Shown here piece by piece: positions 1 through 7,741 of a stretch of DNA of 14,751 nt (its first letter is position 1; every line of letters starts with the position of its first letter). The DNA lies in contig PJAB01001401.1 of NCBI GenBank assembly GCA_002887195.1, forward strand, positions 1-14,751. The letters are read 5' to 3'. The DNA is from Chrysochromulina parva (taxonomy: Eukaryota; Haptophyta; Prymnesiales; Chrysochromulinaceae). Under the pieces are notes generated by a model. It did not search any database. It saw only the letters and a list, made by a program, of their open reading frames with translations, and was not told where the DNA came from. The position numbers were made by a program, and so were the translations under genes.

Positions 1-2
1 CG

Positions 3-1112
3 CACCCTGGCATCCGCATCGACACCTGCAGCAGCAGCGGCAGCACCGCGCCGTCCATTGTGTCGGTGCTGCCGGCGTCGTCGGTGTCACTTAACGATTA
101 CCTGTTCTTCTCGTCGAACATCATCATCGAGGGCCCCACCGCCGGCTTCGACATTGTGTCGCCATGCACTGGCACGGCGCCGACCTTCGTCAACACGAAT
201 CCGCTCATCTTTGGGGGCTTCTACGAAACCTCGAACAATACACTGGAGCTCCGCCCGTCGTGCACCTCGCCCGCATACAGCGCCATCGACGACGTGCCCG
301 ACACCTCCTTTTACTTAGCAGTGGGCTTCAAGGGCGCCTTCGGCAACAATAACTGGCTCGCTGGCTGGTCGTACCTGAGCGGTCGCTTCACTACGGCCAC
401 AAACCCTGGCGGCGCGGCCTCGCCGTGCACTGGCGGCGCCACATTCCTTGTCGCGCCGCCGCCCCCCCCGCCGCCGCCCTCGCCCTCGCCGCCCATCCCG
501 GAGAACGCAGTGACGGAGCAGCAAGTCTCGTTCCAAGTCACGCTCGGCATGACGCGGGACCAATTCGAGCTGGTCCCGGTCAGCACCGCGTACAAGAACA
601 CCGTGGCCGCCCGGGTCGGCGTGAGCGCGGACAAGGTGGCACTCGAGGTTGACGATTCTGTCGCCGGCCGTCGTCTTCAGTCAGCATCCTCCATCATCGT
701 GACGAACAAAATCGTCGTCCCAGACGCTGCCTCCGCCGCCACTGTCAGCAATTCCGTTCAGGCGATCGTGGCGGCCCCCCAGGCCTTCACGACCAGCCTC
801 CAACAATCCAACCCCGCATTTGCGAGCGTGCAGGTTTCGGGCATCACGGCGCCCGTGATCGCTACTATCCTTGTGCCGAATCAAATCTATGTACAGCCGG
901 TGGCTCAGGAGCCCCAGAAAGTCTTCCCGGATTGGGGCATCGCCGTCTTCGTCATCCTGGCGGTCGTCCTGGGCAGCCTCTGCGCTCTCTTCTACTGGGT
1001 CGTGAGGCGCGAGCGCTCGGGCAAGCCTGTGTTCATGCAGCTCGACATTAAGAAAAGGCCAAGTAACCCCGCCGTTGACAAGGGCATCGAGCTCGAGTCG
1101 ACCCAAGTGTGA
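3..1112 (+). CDS. Single-pass surface protein with Pro-rich stalk, 5' partial
   Basis: The frame is open from the left edge (first whole codon at 3), so the N-terminus and any signal peptide lie outside the window; about 369 residues remain. In order, there is a Ser/Thr/Asn-rich ectodomain with paired Cys (C-S-S-S, S-P-C-T-G) and a GAFGNNNWLAGWSYL segment (about 331-378) that resembles a motif in secreted marine proteins. A Pro/Ser-rich stalk follows (about 453-500), then a compact beta-alpha-beta-like region (about 510-715) ending in GRRLQ, as in SEA-like extracellular modules of algal proteins. A 23-residue hydrophobic helix (about 933-1004) is followed by RRERSGK and a short charged tail, giving an outside-in type I topology. 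The likely role is cell-surface or secretory-pathway display; no enzyme motif is seen. Topology is well supported, the domain names are inference. Confidence 0.72.
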   Translation, partial: HPGIRIDTCSSSGSTAPSIVSVLPASSVSLNDYLFFSSNIIIEGPTAGFDIVSPCTGTAPTFVNTNPLIFGGFYETSNNTLELRPSCTSPAYSAIDDVPDTSFYLAVGFKGAFGNNNWLAGWSYLSGRFTTATNPGGAASPCTGGATFLVAPPPPPPPPSPSPPIPENAVTEQQVSFQVTLGMTRDQFELVPVSTAYKNTVAARVGVSADKVALEVDDSVAGRRLQSASSIIVTNKIVVPDAASAATVSNSVQAIVAAPQAFTTSLQQSNPAFASVQVSGITAPVIATILVPNQIYVQPVAQEPQKVFPDWGIAVFVILAVVLGSLCALFYWVVRRERSGKPVFMQLDIKKRPSNPAVDKGIELESTQV

Positions 1113-1135
1113 TCAGGCTCGCAAAGGGGACGGCC

Positions 1136-1190
1136 CTCAAGAAAGCGGCCTTAAGAAAGCGGCTCAAGAAAGCCGCCCCAAGAAGGCCGG
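1136..1190 (+). repeat. Four degenerate 12-14 bp repeats (CTCAAGAAAGCGGC type)
   Basis: The units are at 1136-1149, 1151-1162, 1163-1176 and 1177-1190. They start 24 bases after the stop of the surface-protein gene. In the frame beginning at GTG 1109, which overlaps that stop in another frame, they read as a Lys/Arg/Ala-rich histone-tail-like peptide (LKKAALRKRLKKAAPRR). No ATG supports translating that frame. Confidence 0.6.
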
Positions 1191-1285
1191 CGCGGTCTAG
1201 ATCGGCAAGACCGCTGAGAGATCATGAGGGATGGGCTCGGGTCCGAGGCGGTCCAACGGCCGCCTACTCGGGAGGCATTGTCCCA

Positions 1286-1360
1286 GGGAGGGGGAGGGGG
1301 TGCTGGTTGCCCTTCCGGGGGGGAAGTCCCAGGGGGAGGGGAGGTTGGTTGGGGGGCTGG
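1286..1360 (+). other. G-rich tract with G-quadruplex potential
   Basis: At least six runs of four or more G fall within about 75 bases, with two similar phrases, TCCCAGGGAGGGGG at 1281 and TCCCAGGGGGAGGG at 1327. The + strand has enough G-runs with short loops for an intramolecular G-quadruplex. It lies between gene 1's stop and gene 2's promoter, so it could affect 3' end formation or the next promoter. That role is inference. Confidence 0.5.
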
Positions 1361-1580
1361 TGGTTGCGGCACGAGAGCCCGTGAGCTCCAACCGAAGGGA
1401 CGGGTGGGAAGGGGACACGTGCGCCTATGGGATTCGGCCGTCGGCATCAAGAGAACACGAGCCAAGCCCAACCTCTCGAATGATGGAACCCGTGAAGACG
1501 CACCGACGGATGCACAGTGTGATGGTCGCTGTCTGTGCGCGACACGGTGACTGTGTCTGCTGGATGCGGGTGTCTAACAA

Positions 1581-1590
1581 GTTATTTATA
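1581..1590 (+). promoter_or_regulatory. TATA-like AT-rich block before the Tim44-like gene
   Basis: GTTATTTATA is the only AT-rich island in this GC-rich gap. It is about 98 bases before ATG 1688 and about 40 bases before the GTTGTGTG/CAG element, a plausible spacing for a core promoter. The assignment rests on composition and position only. Confidence 0.35.
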
Positions 1591-1630
1591 TTCTCACTTC
1601 GACGCAGTGCCCACGGCCCTCGTGCGCTGC

Positions 1631-1660
1631 GCGTTGTGTGTTTCACAGCAGCAGCAGCAG
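1631..1660 (+). promoter_or_regulatory. GCGTTGTGTG...CAGCAGCAG element, copy A
   Basis: GCGTTGTGTG is followed by TTTCA and then five CAG-type triplets. It starts 57 bases before ATG 1688. A closely similar element occurs three times before the methyltransferase gene, the last starting 68 bases before that ATG. It may be an initiator or 5'-leader element, or a dispersed repeat. Confidence 0.4.
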
Positions 1661-1687
1661 CCCACGGCGACGCTCATCGTCGCCGCG

Positions 1688-3073
1688 ATGCTGCGAGCGG
1701 GCAGGCTACTGCTCGATAGCCGGCGGCGCTGGCTGTCGAGCAGCAGCAGAGCACCGCTGCTGCCGCGCTGGGGCTCCTTCGGCAAGACATCAGCGCAGCT
1801 CTCGGATCTCGTCGAGCGGATAACTGAGGACGGTGCACGACAGTCGGCCATCCAACGCGAGCTTGCCGAGGTGGGGCTGAAGGTGAGCGCGATGGTCATG
1901 CGGCCCGTCCAGTGGTTCGGCGACCCGGAGTGGCGAACTGGCTGGATCGAGACGGCTAGAGAGCCGCTCGACCGATACTCACGAGTCAATGACAGGCTGC
2001 TCGACGGCTGCGAGGAGGCCTACTCTGCAATTGCGAGCGAGTTCCACGCAGAGAATCCGGACTTCCAGCGGTTTGTCGAGAGCGGTGCGCTCGAGCCGGA
2101 GCTCGCCACTTTCCTCGAGGAGGCGCTTGCCAAGTATGCCGCCGCTGGTCGCCGCCCGATGATCGAGTTTGGCCGCTGCAACGGGCAGGTGTTGCTGATC
2201 GACTCGACGACATGGGACGGAGGCTTCGTCGCGACGGTCGTCTTTCGCAGCCGCGAGGCGCGCGACATCGCGCCCGTGCAGAGCGCTGGCGCCAGCGCGA
2301 GCGTCGTGGACGACGGTGCGGCTGCGGGCGGTGAGGCGGCCACGAGCGCCGTCTCGAGCGCGGTAGCAGCAGACGGCGCGACAGCCATCGGCGAGGTCGC
2401 AGCAGTGGAGGCGGCAGCAGCCACTGCGTGCAGTGACGGTGCGCGGGCTGACGGCGCGGCTTCCCCCGCAGACGCCGACCCCCCCCCCGCGAGGCCGAGT
2501 GCCGACGGCACGGGCGCCACCGCGGGTGGCCCAGGGCAGTCGACACACGCTTTCGAGGAGACAGTGCAGCTGTGGACCTTCACAGCGGACCACCCGAGCT
2601 TAAGCGCCTATATGCAGTGGCTGCGCAGCAAACTCGCCACCGATCTGGGGGAGGAGGCGTACGAGCTAGTCGAGCCGCCGGTGCGCTGGACGCTGCGCGA
2701 CATCAACTTTGTGCTCCATGCGTATCATTCGCCCGAGGTGCCCAAGGACGCGCGCGAGGCTGTGAATGAGATGCTCATGCGCACTGCGAGTACAATTGGT
2801 ATGGGTCTGATCTCGCTGTACGTCATGTACCGCCTCTATACACGTGAGCGACCGCCGCCGGCGAGGGTGCCGCCGCCGCTCGCCTCGCGCTCAGGGTCGT
2901 TCCTCGATGGACCGCAGCAGGCACCAGCTGCGCAGCCGTCGCCACCGCTAGGCATGGGTGCGGGCAGCTCGGCGCGCCGCGCCTCCATGGGTCCTCCTGG
3001 CGGCCGCCCTGCTGCATCGCTGGCCACTAACCAGTGGGGCGACCCGCTCGAGGTGGAGCAAGCGGAGCGCTGA
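1688..3073 (+). CDS. Mitochondrial Tim44-like domain protein with C-terminal membrane helix
   Basis: This is a 461-residue protein. The start is the first ATG after the promoter-like block and gives an Arg/Ser-rich, acid-free leader (MLRAGRLLLDSRRRW, then poly-Ser), typical of mitochondrial import. Residues about 60-190 and 289-345 look like the two parts of a Tim44-like fold: an acidic helical region, a GGFVATVVFRS strand, then FEETVQLWTFTAD, which resembles the family's conserved WTF strand. An Ala/Gly/Ser-rich insert (about 195-288) sits in the loop between those strands. A hydrophobic helix follows at about 369-385, then a Pro/Ser-rich tail. Tim44-like folds occur in the import motor subunit Tim44 and in Mba1/mL45-type factors at the mitochondrial inner membrane. 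The fold is a by-eye inference; the leader and membrane helix are clearer. It could instead be a lineage-specific matrix protein. Confidence 0.6.
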   Translation: MLRAGRLLLDSRRRWLSSSSRAPLLPRWGSFGKTSAQLSDLVERITEDGARQSAIQRELAEVGLKVSAMVMRPVQWFGDPEWRTGWIETAREPLDRYSRVNDRLLDGCEEAYSAIASEFHAENPDFQRFVESGALEPELATFLEEALAKYAAAGRRPMIEFGRCNGQVLLIDSTTWDGGFVATVVFRSREARDIAPVQSAGASASVVDDGAAAGGEAATSAVSSAVAADGATAIGEVAAVEAAAATACSDGARADGAASPADADPPPARPSADGTGATAGGPGQSTHAFEETVQLWTFTADHPSLSAYMQWLRSKLATDLGEEAYELVEPPVRWTLRDINFVLHAYHSPEVPKDAREAVNEMLMRTASTIGMGLISLYVMYRLYTRERPPPARVPPPLASRSGSFLDGPQQAPAAQPSPPLGMGAGSSARRASMGPPGGRPAASLATNQWGDPLEVEQAER

Positions 3074-3872
3074 CTGAGCAGCACCAACCCCGCTGAGTCT
3101 GCAGCCTCTGCTCCGCACGATGCTGCGGCCACCGAAGGCGCGCCCTCTGGGGTGTCGTTTTTAGGCCGCGGAGTATGAGCGAGCGCTTCCTGGCTGCGGC
3201 TTCGCCGCGCGCTCGACAATGTTGATTCGAATCGCTTGTATTGCGGTCGAGTGGGTGCGTATGTGCGACCGCGCGGTGACTGGTGTGGCGCTGGCAGCTG
3301 GCAGGCCCCCGGCGCGAGCGGCGGCCGCCGTGGCCGCGATGGTTGCGTCGCGGCCGCCGCGGGGCTGCCGGCCCGGCAGAGCTGAGAGAGCCGTCCGGTG
3401 ACGTATGACGATACACGCGCGAGTGAGGCGTGCTGTAGAACTACGCTGTACAGCCGTAGCGCGTAGGTCCGTTGGGATGTTGCGTCAGGCAAGGATGGAC
3501 AGATTCTCGGTGATCGTGAAGCCGAACCCGGGATGGACGGATGCAGCGGTCTCGGACGAACTCGGACGACGGACCAACGCGCGCAGCACGCGGTAATATT
3601 AAATATACCCGACCGAACCGCCCGGTTCTGCGTTATCTGCCCGCTGACGTGACGTGATCGTGACGAGATCGAGAAACGCACCTGAACCAGAACCGGAGAT
3701 ATCGCCGGCTCGCCTCAGCCCTCCGCCCAAGATAATCGGTCATGATAATCGGTGCACCACATTCCACATGAGCACAGGCACGCAACAATCATGTCCGGTT
3801 GTCGCTCGTCGCGGCCCGTGTGCACACGCGCTGCTTACTCAGCTGGTTGGGACCGACTCCGTTCGATTGAGA
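3074..3872. other. Convergent intergenic region, no gene seen
   Basis: About 800 bases separate the ends of the (+) Tim44-like gene and the (-) WW-like gene, so both 3' UTRs should lie here. Open frames exist on both strands but have no recognisable protein features. Notable sites are an AT-rich island, TAATATTAAATATA, at 3595-3608 (possible polyadenylation region of the minus gene), closely spaced TGACGT/GTGACG motifs at 3642-3665, and GATAATCGGT repeated at 3731 and 3743. Confidence 0.5.
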
Positions 3873-4895
3873 CTATCTGTCGTGAAGCGCGGCTTGTGCG
3901 GCGTTTCGAGCCCTCGCATTTCGTCGGCGTGTCTCTTGTGCTCGCGCTCGGCGAAGCGCTCTCAGCTCATCCTCTCGCATGGTCCCTGGCCGTCGGATTG
4001 GACTCGAAGAGATCCGCATCAGAGCTCGAAGCTCGGGGGAATTCTCGTCGGAGCTCGGAGGAAATCTCGTCGGAGCTCGAAGCTCGGGGGCATTCTCGTC
4101 CGAGCTCGGAGGAAATCTCGTCGGAGCTCGAAGCTCGGAGGCATTCTCGTCCGAGCTCGGAGGAAATCTCGTCGGAGCAGGCATCCTCATCCGAGCAGGC
4201 GGCCTTACGCCATGGAACGAGGCCGTTTCTGGCGACCAGGCGTCCTTGTCCTGGACACTGTCAGAGAAAGTGTCGTCATCGAGCGGCTGCCACGACGCCT
4301 CACCACTCCCCTCGCCTTCGTAATACCACCAACCGCTGCCGTCGGGCAGCTGGACTCGAGGTGGAGCGTCAGGCTCTCGTGCCATCAATGGCGGCGCGGC
4401 GGATTTCGAAAGTGCAGCAGGATCAAAGAAAGACTTTGGCTCGTCGACAGCGGCCCACGCCCGTCTCGGTGCCCCTGCCATCGACTGTGTGAACCCGCCA
4501 GAGGAGCCGAAGGACCTTGCGCTGCTGCTCCTGTGAGTCCGACATGCGCCATCTGCGCTTCTTTCGAAAGCCCCCCGGGCGCGATGCGCATGGAGAGCGC
4601 GGATACGTCGCATCTCGTCCGGGGCAATCTGCCCGGTTCGTAGTTCAATTGCTAGTGCGCGCGTCTCGTTTGCTGCTCTGGGCCGGCGCAACGGTGGTGG
4701 CGGTGAGTTTGCGGACCAACCTCGAGCCTGCGCAAGCGCACCTGCGCCCGTCGATGATGGCCCGACCTGCACCTCACCACCGACCGGTAAACGTATGTAG
4801 ACACGCCGATCGACGAGCGGTGCAGCTGCCGTCGCGCCGAGAAAGTCTTGATAGGACCACCATCTTCCATCCTGGCACACGGCCTCATGCGGCAT
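3873..4895 (-). CDS. WW-like repeat protein of unknown function
   Basis: This is a 340-residue protein from the first ATG (4893-4895); the frame stays open to about 4973 without another ATG, so an upstream exon is possible. A Trp/Tyr cluster (DGRWWSYQDF, residues 9-18) opens it. Residues about 183-205 read LPDGSGWWYYEGEGSGEASW, which matches the spacing of a WW domain (LPxGW...YY...W), a module that binds Pro-rich ligands. Three 17-residue repeats follow (about 240-290, APTRFPPSSDEN core), then an Arg/Ala-rich charged helix at the C-terminus. It lies downstream of, and co-oriented with, the IQ-motif gene. Open frames on the opposite strand cover the same DNA, but only this strand gives a recognisable domain. 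Function is unknown; a scaffold or RNA-processing adaptor is possible. Confidence 0.5.
   Translation of the reverse strand: MPHEAVCQDGRWWSYQDFLGATAAAPLVDRRVYIRLPVGGEVQVGPSSTGAGALAQARGWSANSPPPPLRRPRAANETRALAIELRTGQIAPDEMRRIRALHAHRARGAFERSADGACRTHRSSSARSFGSSGGFTQSMAGAPRRAWAAVDEPKSFFDPAALSKSAAPPLMAREPDAPPRVQLPDGSGWWYYEGEGSGEASWQPLDDDTFSDSVQDKDAWSPETASFHGVRPPARMRMPAPTRFPPSSDENASELRAPTRFPPSSDENAPELRAPTRFPPSSDENSPELRALMRISSSPIRRPGTMREDELRALRRARAQETRRRNARARNAAQAALHDR
4022..4174 (-). repeat. Three tandem 51-bp repeats inside the WW-like gene
   Basis: The units are 4022-4072, 4073-4123 and 4124-4174, and differ at only a few bases. 51 is a multiple of three, so each adds 17 residues (APTRFPPSSDENAPELR type) without shifting the frame. 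Near-identity suggests recent expansion and possible length variation between strains. Confidence 0.9.
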
Positions 4896-5263
4896 GGGCT
4901 CGCTGTGAACGTTCACACGACACACGCGACAACCGGCGCTACGTCGAAGTGTGCCATGGTGAAGAGTACGTGATCATATGGAAAGGGAATCTGGTTAACG
5001 GTATCGCAACTAAAAAAACAACTAGGACCCTCAATCCTAATTTGTAACGTAGAGCTCCATGCGTAGTTCTCGCGTTGTGCGCTTGGTCCTTGGACCAGCC
5101 ATGGAAGTCACCCTCGCTAGTGGTGCCATGGCAGATATCGCATCTTTGGGGGTTGCAGTTGGGCGGGAACGGGGAAGAGCTGGGAAGCGGCCCCAGCCGC
5201 TGCTGCTGCGGCGACGCTCGCATCGAACACCTCGAACCAGATCGTGCACGCCACGTTGATAAT
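4896..5263. other. Gap between the two minus-strand genes; probable promoter or leader of the WW-like gene
   Basis: The stretch 4960-5050 is much richer in A/T than its surroundings and includes an A7 run at 5012. On the minus strand this gives a T-rich block about 115 bases before the WW-like gene's ATG. A minus-strand ATG in a strong context (CACCATGG at 4954-4961) opens only a 14-codon frame that ends just before the main start. It could be an upstream ORF or the edge of an unseen exon. Confidence 0.4.
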
Positions 5264-7741
5264 TCACGCCTTCGGCTGACCGGCGACGCACCACACGCCT
5301 GCGATGCTCGCCTGGGCGCGCCGCATCGCCGCTTCGTGCACTGCCTGCGGCATGGGCCTCGCGACGGACGTACCACCGCATGCGGGCACCGCTCGCTGCA
5401 CGGGTGACGGCGCCCGAGCAATAGTGTGGCGCCGGTACAGACTGGCTCGTGCGGCCATCTCCGCGGATGCTGACGAGGCTGGAGCTCCCACAGGCGAAGA
5501 CGTAATTAACGTAATTGACGTAATTGACGAGGCTGGAGCTCCCACAGGCGAAGTCGAAATTGACGTAATTGACGAGGCTGGAGCTCCCACAGGCGAAGAC
5601 AGCGTGGGCGAGGGCTTCCCAGTCGGCGCGGCGGATGATGGGCGGCGACGAGTGACTGGCCGTTGGCTGCACTCGAGAGTCGGCGAGGTCGGCTGCTGCG
5701 CCTCGCGCTGCTGCCGCCGCTGCAGTTGCCATTCACGCAGATGCTGGCGCGTCTGGTCCTGCTGCTCATGCAGCCTTCGCAGCCGATCCTCCTCCTGCAA
5801 TGACAGCGGCGGCGGCATCGGCGGTGGCGGCAGCGGTTGCGCGCATGGTGGCGGTGGGGGCTGCCAAAGATGAAGCGCCGTATCGAGCGGTTTCGTTCGG
5901 GACGGCGCCGTGCTGAGCGCCATGCTGAGCGCCATGCTGAGCGCCGTGCTGAGCGGTTTCGTTCGGGACGGCGGCGGCGGCGGCGGCGGCGGCGGCTGCG
6001 GGAGCTTCATCCGCTGCTTGCACTGGCTCTCGAGCGCCTCACGCCGAGCCCGCACGGCGGCGAGCTCGCGCTGCTGCTGGACCAGCGTGGCTTGCAGCGC
6101 AGCAGTTGCATGCGCAGTACTCAATGGGTACTGGGACTCTCGCTTGATCGACACCGGCTCCAGATCGGCACGAGATCGGCTCCAGATCGGCTCCAGATCG
6201 GCGCGGTCTCTTGGCGTCCGGCGCGTCGCGGACGACGATCGGGCGCTCTGGGAGGATGATGCTCTCGTCGAGGATGCGCTCGTCCATCGTGGCTGCCCGT
6301 GGGTGATCGGGACGCAAGCTCGCTTGCCTGCTGCCTTGTCTGAGGGCTTGCCTGTGGCCTTGTCTGTGGCCTTGTCTGCTGCCTTTGCTGCCTTGTCTGC
6401 GGGCTTGTCCGTGGGTCCCGTCTCGTCTGATACGACCGCCGCGTCCACATGCGCTAATTTGCCCGCTAAAGTGACCGCATTCGTCTCGGTGGTCGGGCTC
6501 GGAGCCGCCGATGCCGCGTGGCACGTTTGTGGCGACGTCGCAGTCCCAGCTCGCATCGCCGCCGCCCGCATCGCCTCCCCGGCGGTCATCGCCTCCATGG
6601 CTGCCTCCCCGGCCCTTCGGCGCCCCCGAGCCTCTCGTGCCATCCGTAGTATCAGACCGTAACGTCGACGAACGTACCGGCCACGCCAGAGGCACTGGAG
6701 GCTCGTGGCTGCGCTCTCGGCGAGCCTCCGCGCCGCCGCGTCGGCCATCGCCGCGGCCTGAGCGGCCAGGGCGGCCCGTCGCTCGGCTGCCACGATGGCG
6801 CGTCGCGCTGCCACGAGCACCCGAGCACCCCGTCGGCGCGCGGCTGCTTGCACTCGAGTCGCCGCGTGCAGCGCACGGCTCAGTGCGGCACGCGGCGCCT
6901 GTGCCCTCGCAGCGCTCTGCAGCACAATGGCGGCGCGCTTGGTGGCCGGGCATGGGCGCAGGTGCGGCGCACTCACGAGCGGCGCGCGCGCGCGCCGCGC
7001 TGGCGTGGCAGCGGGTGAAGGCAGGTGGAGAGAGATTCGTCCGGATGCGATCTCGTCCCGGAGATGATCGCACAGCGCCATCACCTCACGCTCGAGCTCA
7101 GCTATCGGCTGCGCCTCGTCGGCCGACGGACTGCCCAGGTCGGCAGCGCTCCATCCGTCACGCACGCCAACAGCGGGCGGCAGGCAGCGGCGGAGAAGGC
7201 TCTCTGCTTGCGCGAGCGCTCCTGCGTGCTCGAGATGGAGTTCGCGATCGATCTCCTGTGAACACGCACCCTCCAGCCGCTCCAAAGCCTGCTGCGCATC
7301 GGCCCAGCCCTCGCGCAACAGCGGCAGGCTGTCGTTCGTCTTACTGCGCGCGCGCGCACGCTCTGCGGCCTTGCCCCGCAGCATCTTGGGCAGCAGCTGC
7401 AGCTGCTCCAGCGTGGCGGAGCTCATTCGCATCGACCGCAGAGCGAGTCGGCCCTCGCTGACTACGGACTCCACGAACTTGACGAGGTCTCGCAGGTCGC
7501 TGCCGAGCGCGCGGTAGCTGCGTTCCAGCGCCGCAAAGGTGGAGTGGCGCTCGGCGACTCGCTCGCATGCGAAGCTCAGGCGAGCAGCCAACTGAGCGGC
7601 CGAGGCGGCTGCGAGAGCCGCAGTATCCGCCGCCGCGAGCGCCGCAGTGTACGTTGGTAGCTTGGGCTTCGGGCGATGGCGAGCTGGATCGAAGACATCC
7701 AAATCCTCCGTGCAAGAGCGCTCCTCAACGCTGGCCCGCAT
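5264..7741 (-). CDS. Large IQ-motif protein with coiled-coil and Pro-rich repeats
   Basis: This is an 825-residue protein from ATG 7739-7741; the frame is open 28 codons further up, to a TGA at 7826-7828, without another ATG. Positions below count from that ATG. Residues about 30-240 are Ala/Leu/Glu-rich and helical. Three motifs fitting IQxxxRxxxxR follow: LQSAARAQAPR (about 274), VQAAARRRGAR (about 297) and LQCLWRGRYVR (about 348). Such motifs bind calmodulin or EF-hand light chains. A Lys/Asp/Ala repeat (DKAADKATDK type) lies near 445-475, an RADLEP repeat near 515-530, poly-Pro near 583-590, a Gln/Arg coiled coil (EEDRLRRLHEQQDQTRQ) near 651-680, and three SSPVGAPASS repeats near 715-760. 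No motor, kinase or other catalytic domain is seen. It is probably a calcium-responsive cytoskeletal or flagellar scaffold (inference). It shares a 5' intergenic region with the divergent oxygenase gene. Confidence 0.68.
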   Translation of the reverse strand: MRASVEERSCTEDLDVFDPARHRPKPKLPTYTAALAAADTAALAAASAAQLAARLSFACERVAERHSTFAALERSYRALGSDLRDLVKFVESVVSEGRLALRSMRMSSATLEQLQLLPKMLRGKAAERARARSKTNDSLPLLREGWADAQQALERLEGACSQEIDRELHLEHAGALAQAESLLRRCLPPAVGVRDGWSAADLGSPSADEAQPIAELEREVMALCDHLRDEIASGRISLHLPSPAATPARRARAPLVSAPHLRPCPATKRAAIVLQSAARAQAPRAALSRALHAATRVQAAARRRGARVLVAARRAIVAAERRAALAAQAAAMADAAARRLAESAATSLQCLWRGRYVRRRYGLILRMAREARGRRRAGEAAMEAMTAGEAMRAAAMRAGTATSPQTCHAASAAPSPTTETNAVTLAGKLAHVDAAVVSDETGPTDKPADKAAKAADKATDKATGKPSDKAAGKRACVPITHGQPRWTSASSTRASSSQSARSSSATRRTPRDRADLEPIWSRSRADLEPVSIKRESQYPLSTAHATAALQATLVQQQRELAAVRARREALESQCKQRMKLPQPPPPPPPPPSRTKPLSTALSMALSMALSTAPSRTKPLDTALHLWQPPPPPCAQPLPPPPMPPPLSLQEEDRLRRLHEQQDQTRQHLREWQLQRRQQREAQQPTSPTLECSQRPVTRRRPSSAAPTGKPSPTLSSPVGAPASSITSISTSPVGAPASSITSITLITSSPVGAPASSASAEMAARASLYRRHTIARAPSPVQRAVPACGGTSVARPMPQAVHEAAMRRAQASIAGVWCVAGQPKA
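5472..5598 (-). repeat. Three 28-bp repeats with nested 9-bp repeats
   Basis: A 28-bp core (GACGAGGCTGGAGCTCCCAC and following bases) recurs at 5472, 5526 and 5571. Spacers contain one to three copies of a 9-bp ACGTAATTG unit. The periods (54 and 45) are multiples of three, so the coding frame is kept and the protein gains SPVGAPASSITSI-type repeats. Confidence 0.9.
5885..5973 (-). repeat. 23-bp direct repeat flanking four 12-bp units
   Basis: GAGCGGTTTCGTTCGGGACG plus three bases occurs at 5885-5907 and 5951-5973 (period 66). Between and overlapping them are four TGCTGAGCGCCA-type units from 5911 to 5958. In the minus-strand protein they encode SRTKPL on each side of STALSMALSMALSTA. All periods are multiples of three. 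Confidence 0.85.
5970..5996 (-). repeat. GGC triplet run (poly-Pro)
   Basis: About nine uninterrupted GGC triplets on the + strand encode a run of Pro on the minus strand, just before a Pro-rich region. This is a slippage-prone microsatellite inside the IQ-motif gene. Confidence 0.85.
6310..6415 (-). repeat. Degenerate 12-bp repeats coding a Lys/Asp/Ala tract
   Basis: CTTGTCTG and GCCTTG phrases recur about every 12 bases on the + strand. Read on the minus strand they give DKPADKAAKAADKATDK-type residues. A separate cluster at about 6160-6205 repeats AGATCGGCTCC and encodes RADLEP units. Confidence 0.65.

Larger units (their letters stand above)
1113..1687. other. Intergenic region: basic-coding repeat, G-rich tract, promoter of next gene
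   Basis: This 575-base gap separates two (+) genes. It holds, in order, a short AAGAAAGC tandem repeat, a strongly G-rich stretch, an AT-rich TATA-like block and a GTTGTGTG/CAG-repeat element shortly before the next ATG. I see no convincing gene in it. Confidence 0.6.

Noticed and set aside
1979..2593. Several minus-strand frames opposite the Tim44-like gene
   Set aside because: They arise from the Ala-rich GC-rich insert read backwards; compositions are Arg/Ser/Pro-rich with no motif.
3654..4643. Plus-strand frame of 329 codons over the WW-like gene
   Set aside because: It begins at GTG, not ATG, and shows no domain; the repeat array keeps many frames open by chance. Kept as a check in the findings rather than called a gene.
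5037..5732. Minus-strand frame with FACGSSSLVNYVN repeats
   Set aside because: It is an alternative frame of the 28-bp repeat array in the IQ-motif gene; the periods are multiples of three so every frame repeats.
6039..7073. Other long frames on both strands over the IQ-motif gene (6039-7073 minus, 6511-7461 plus)
   Set aside because: Their products are Arg/Ala/Pro-rich low-complexity sequence; only the chosen frame shows IQ motifs, a coiled coil and frame-consistent repeats.
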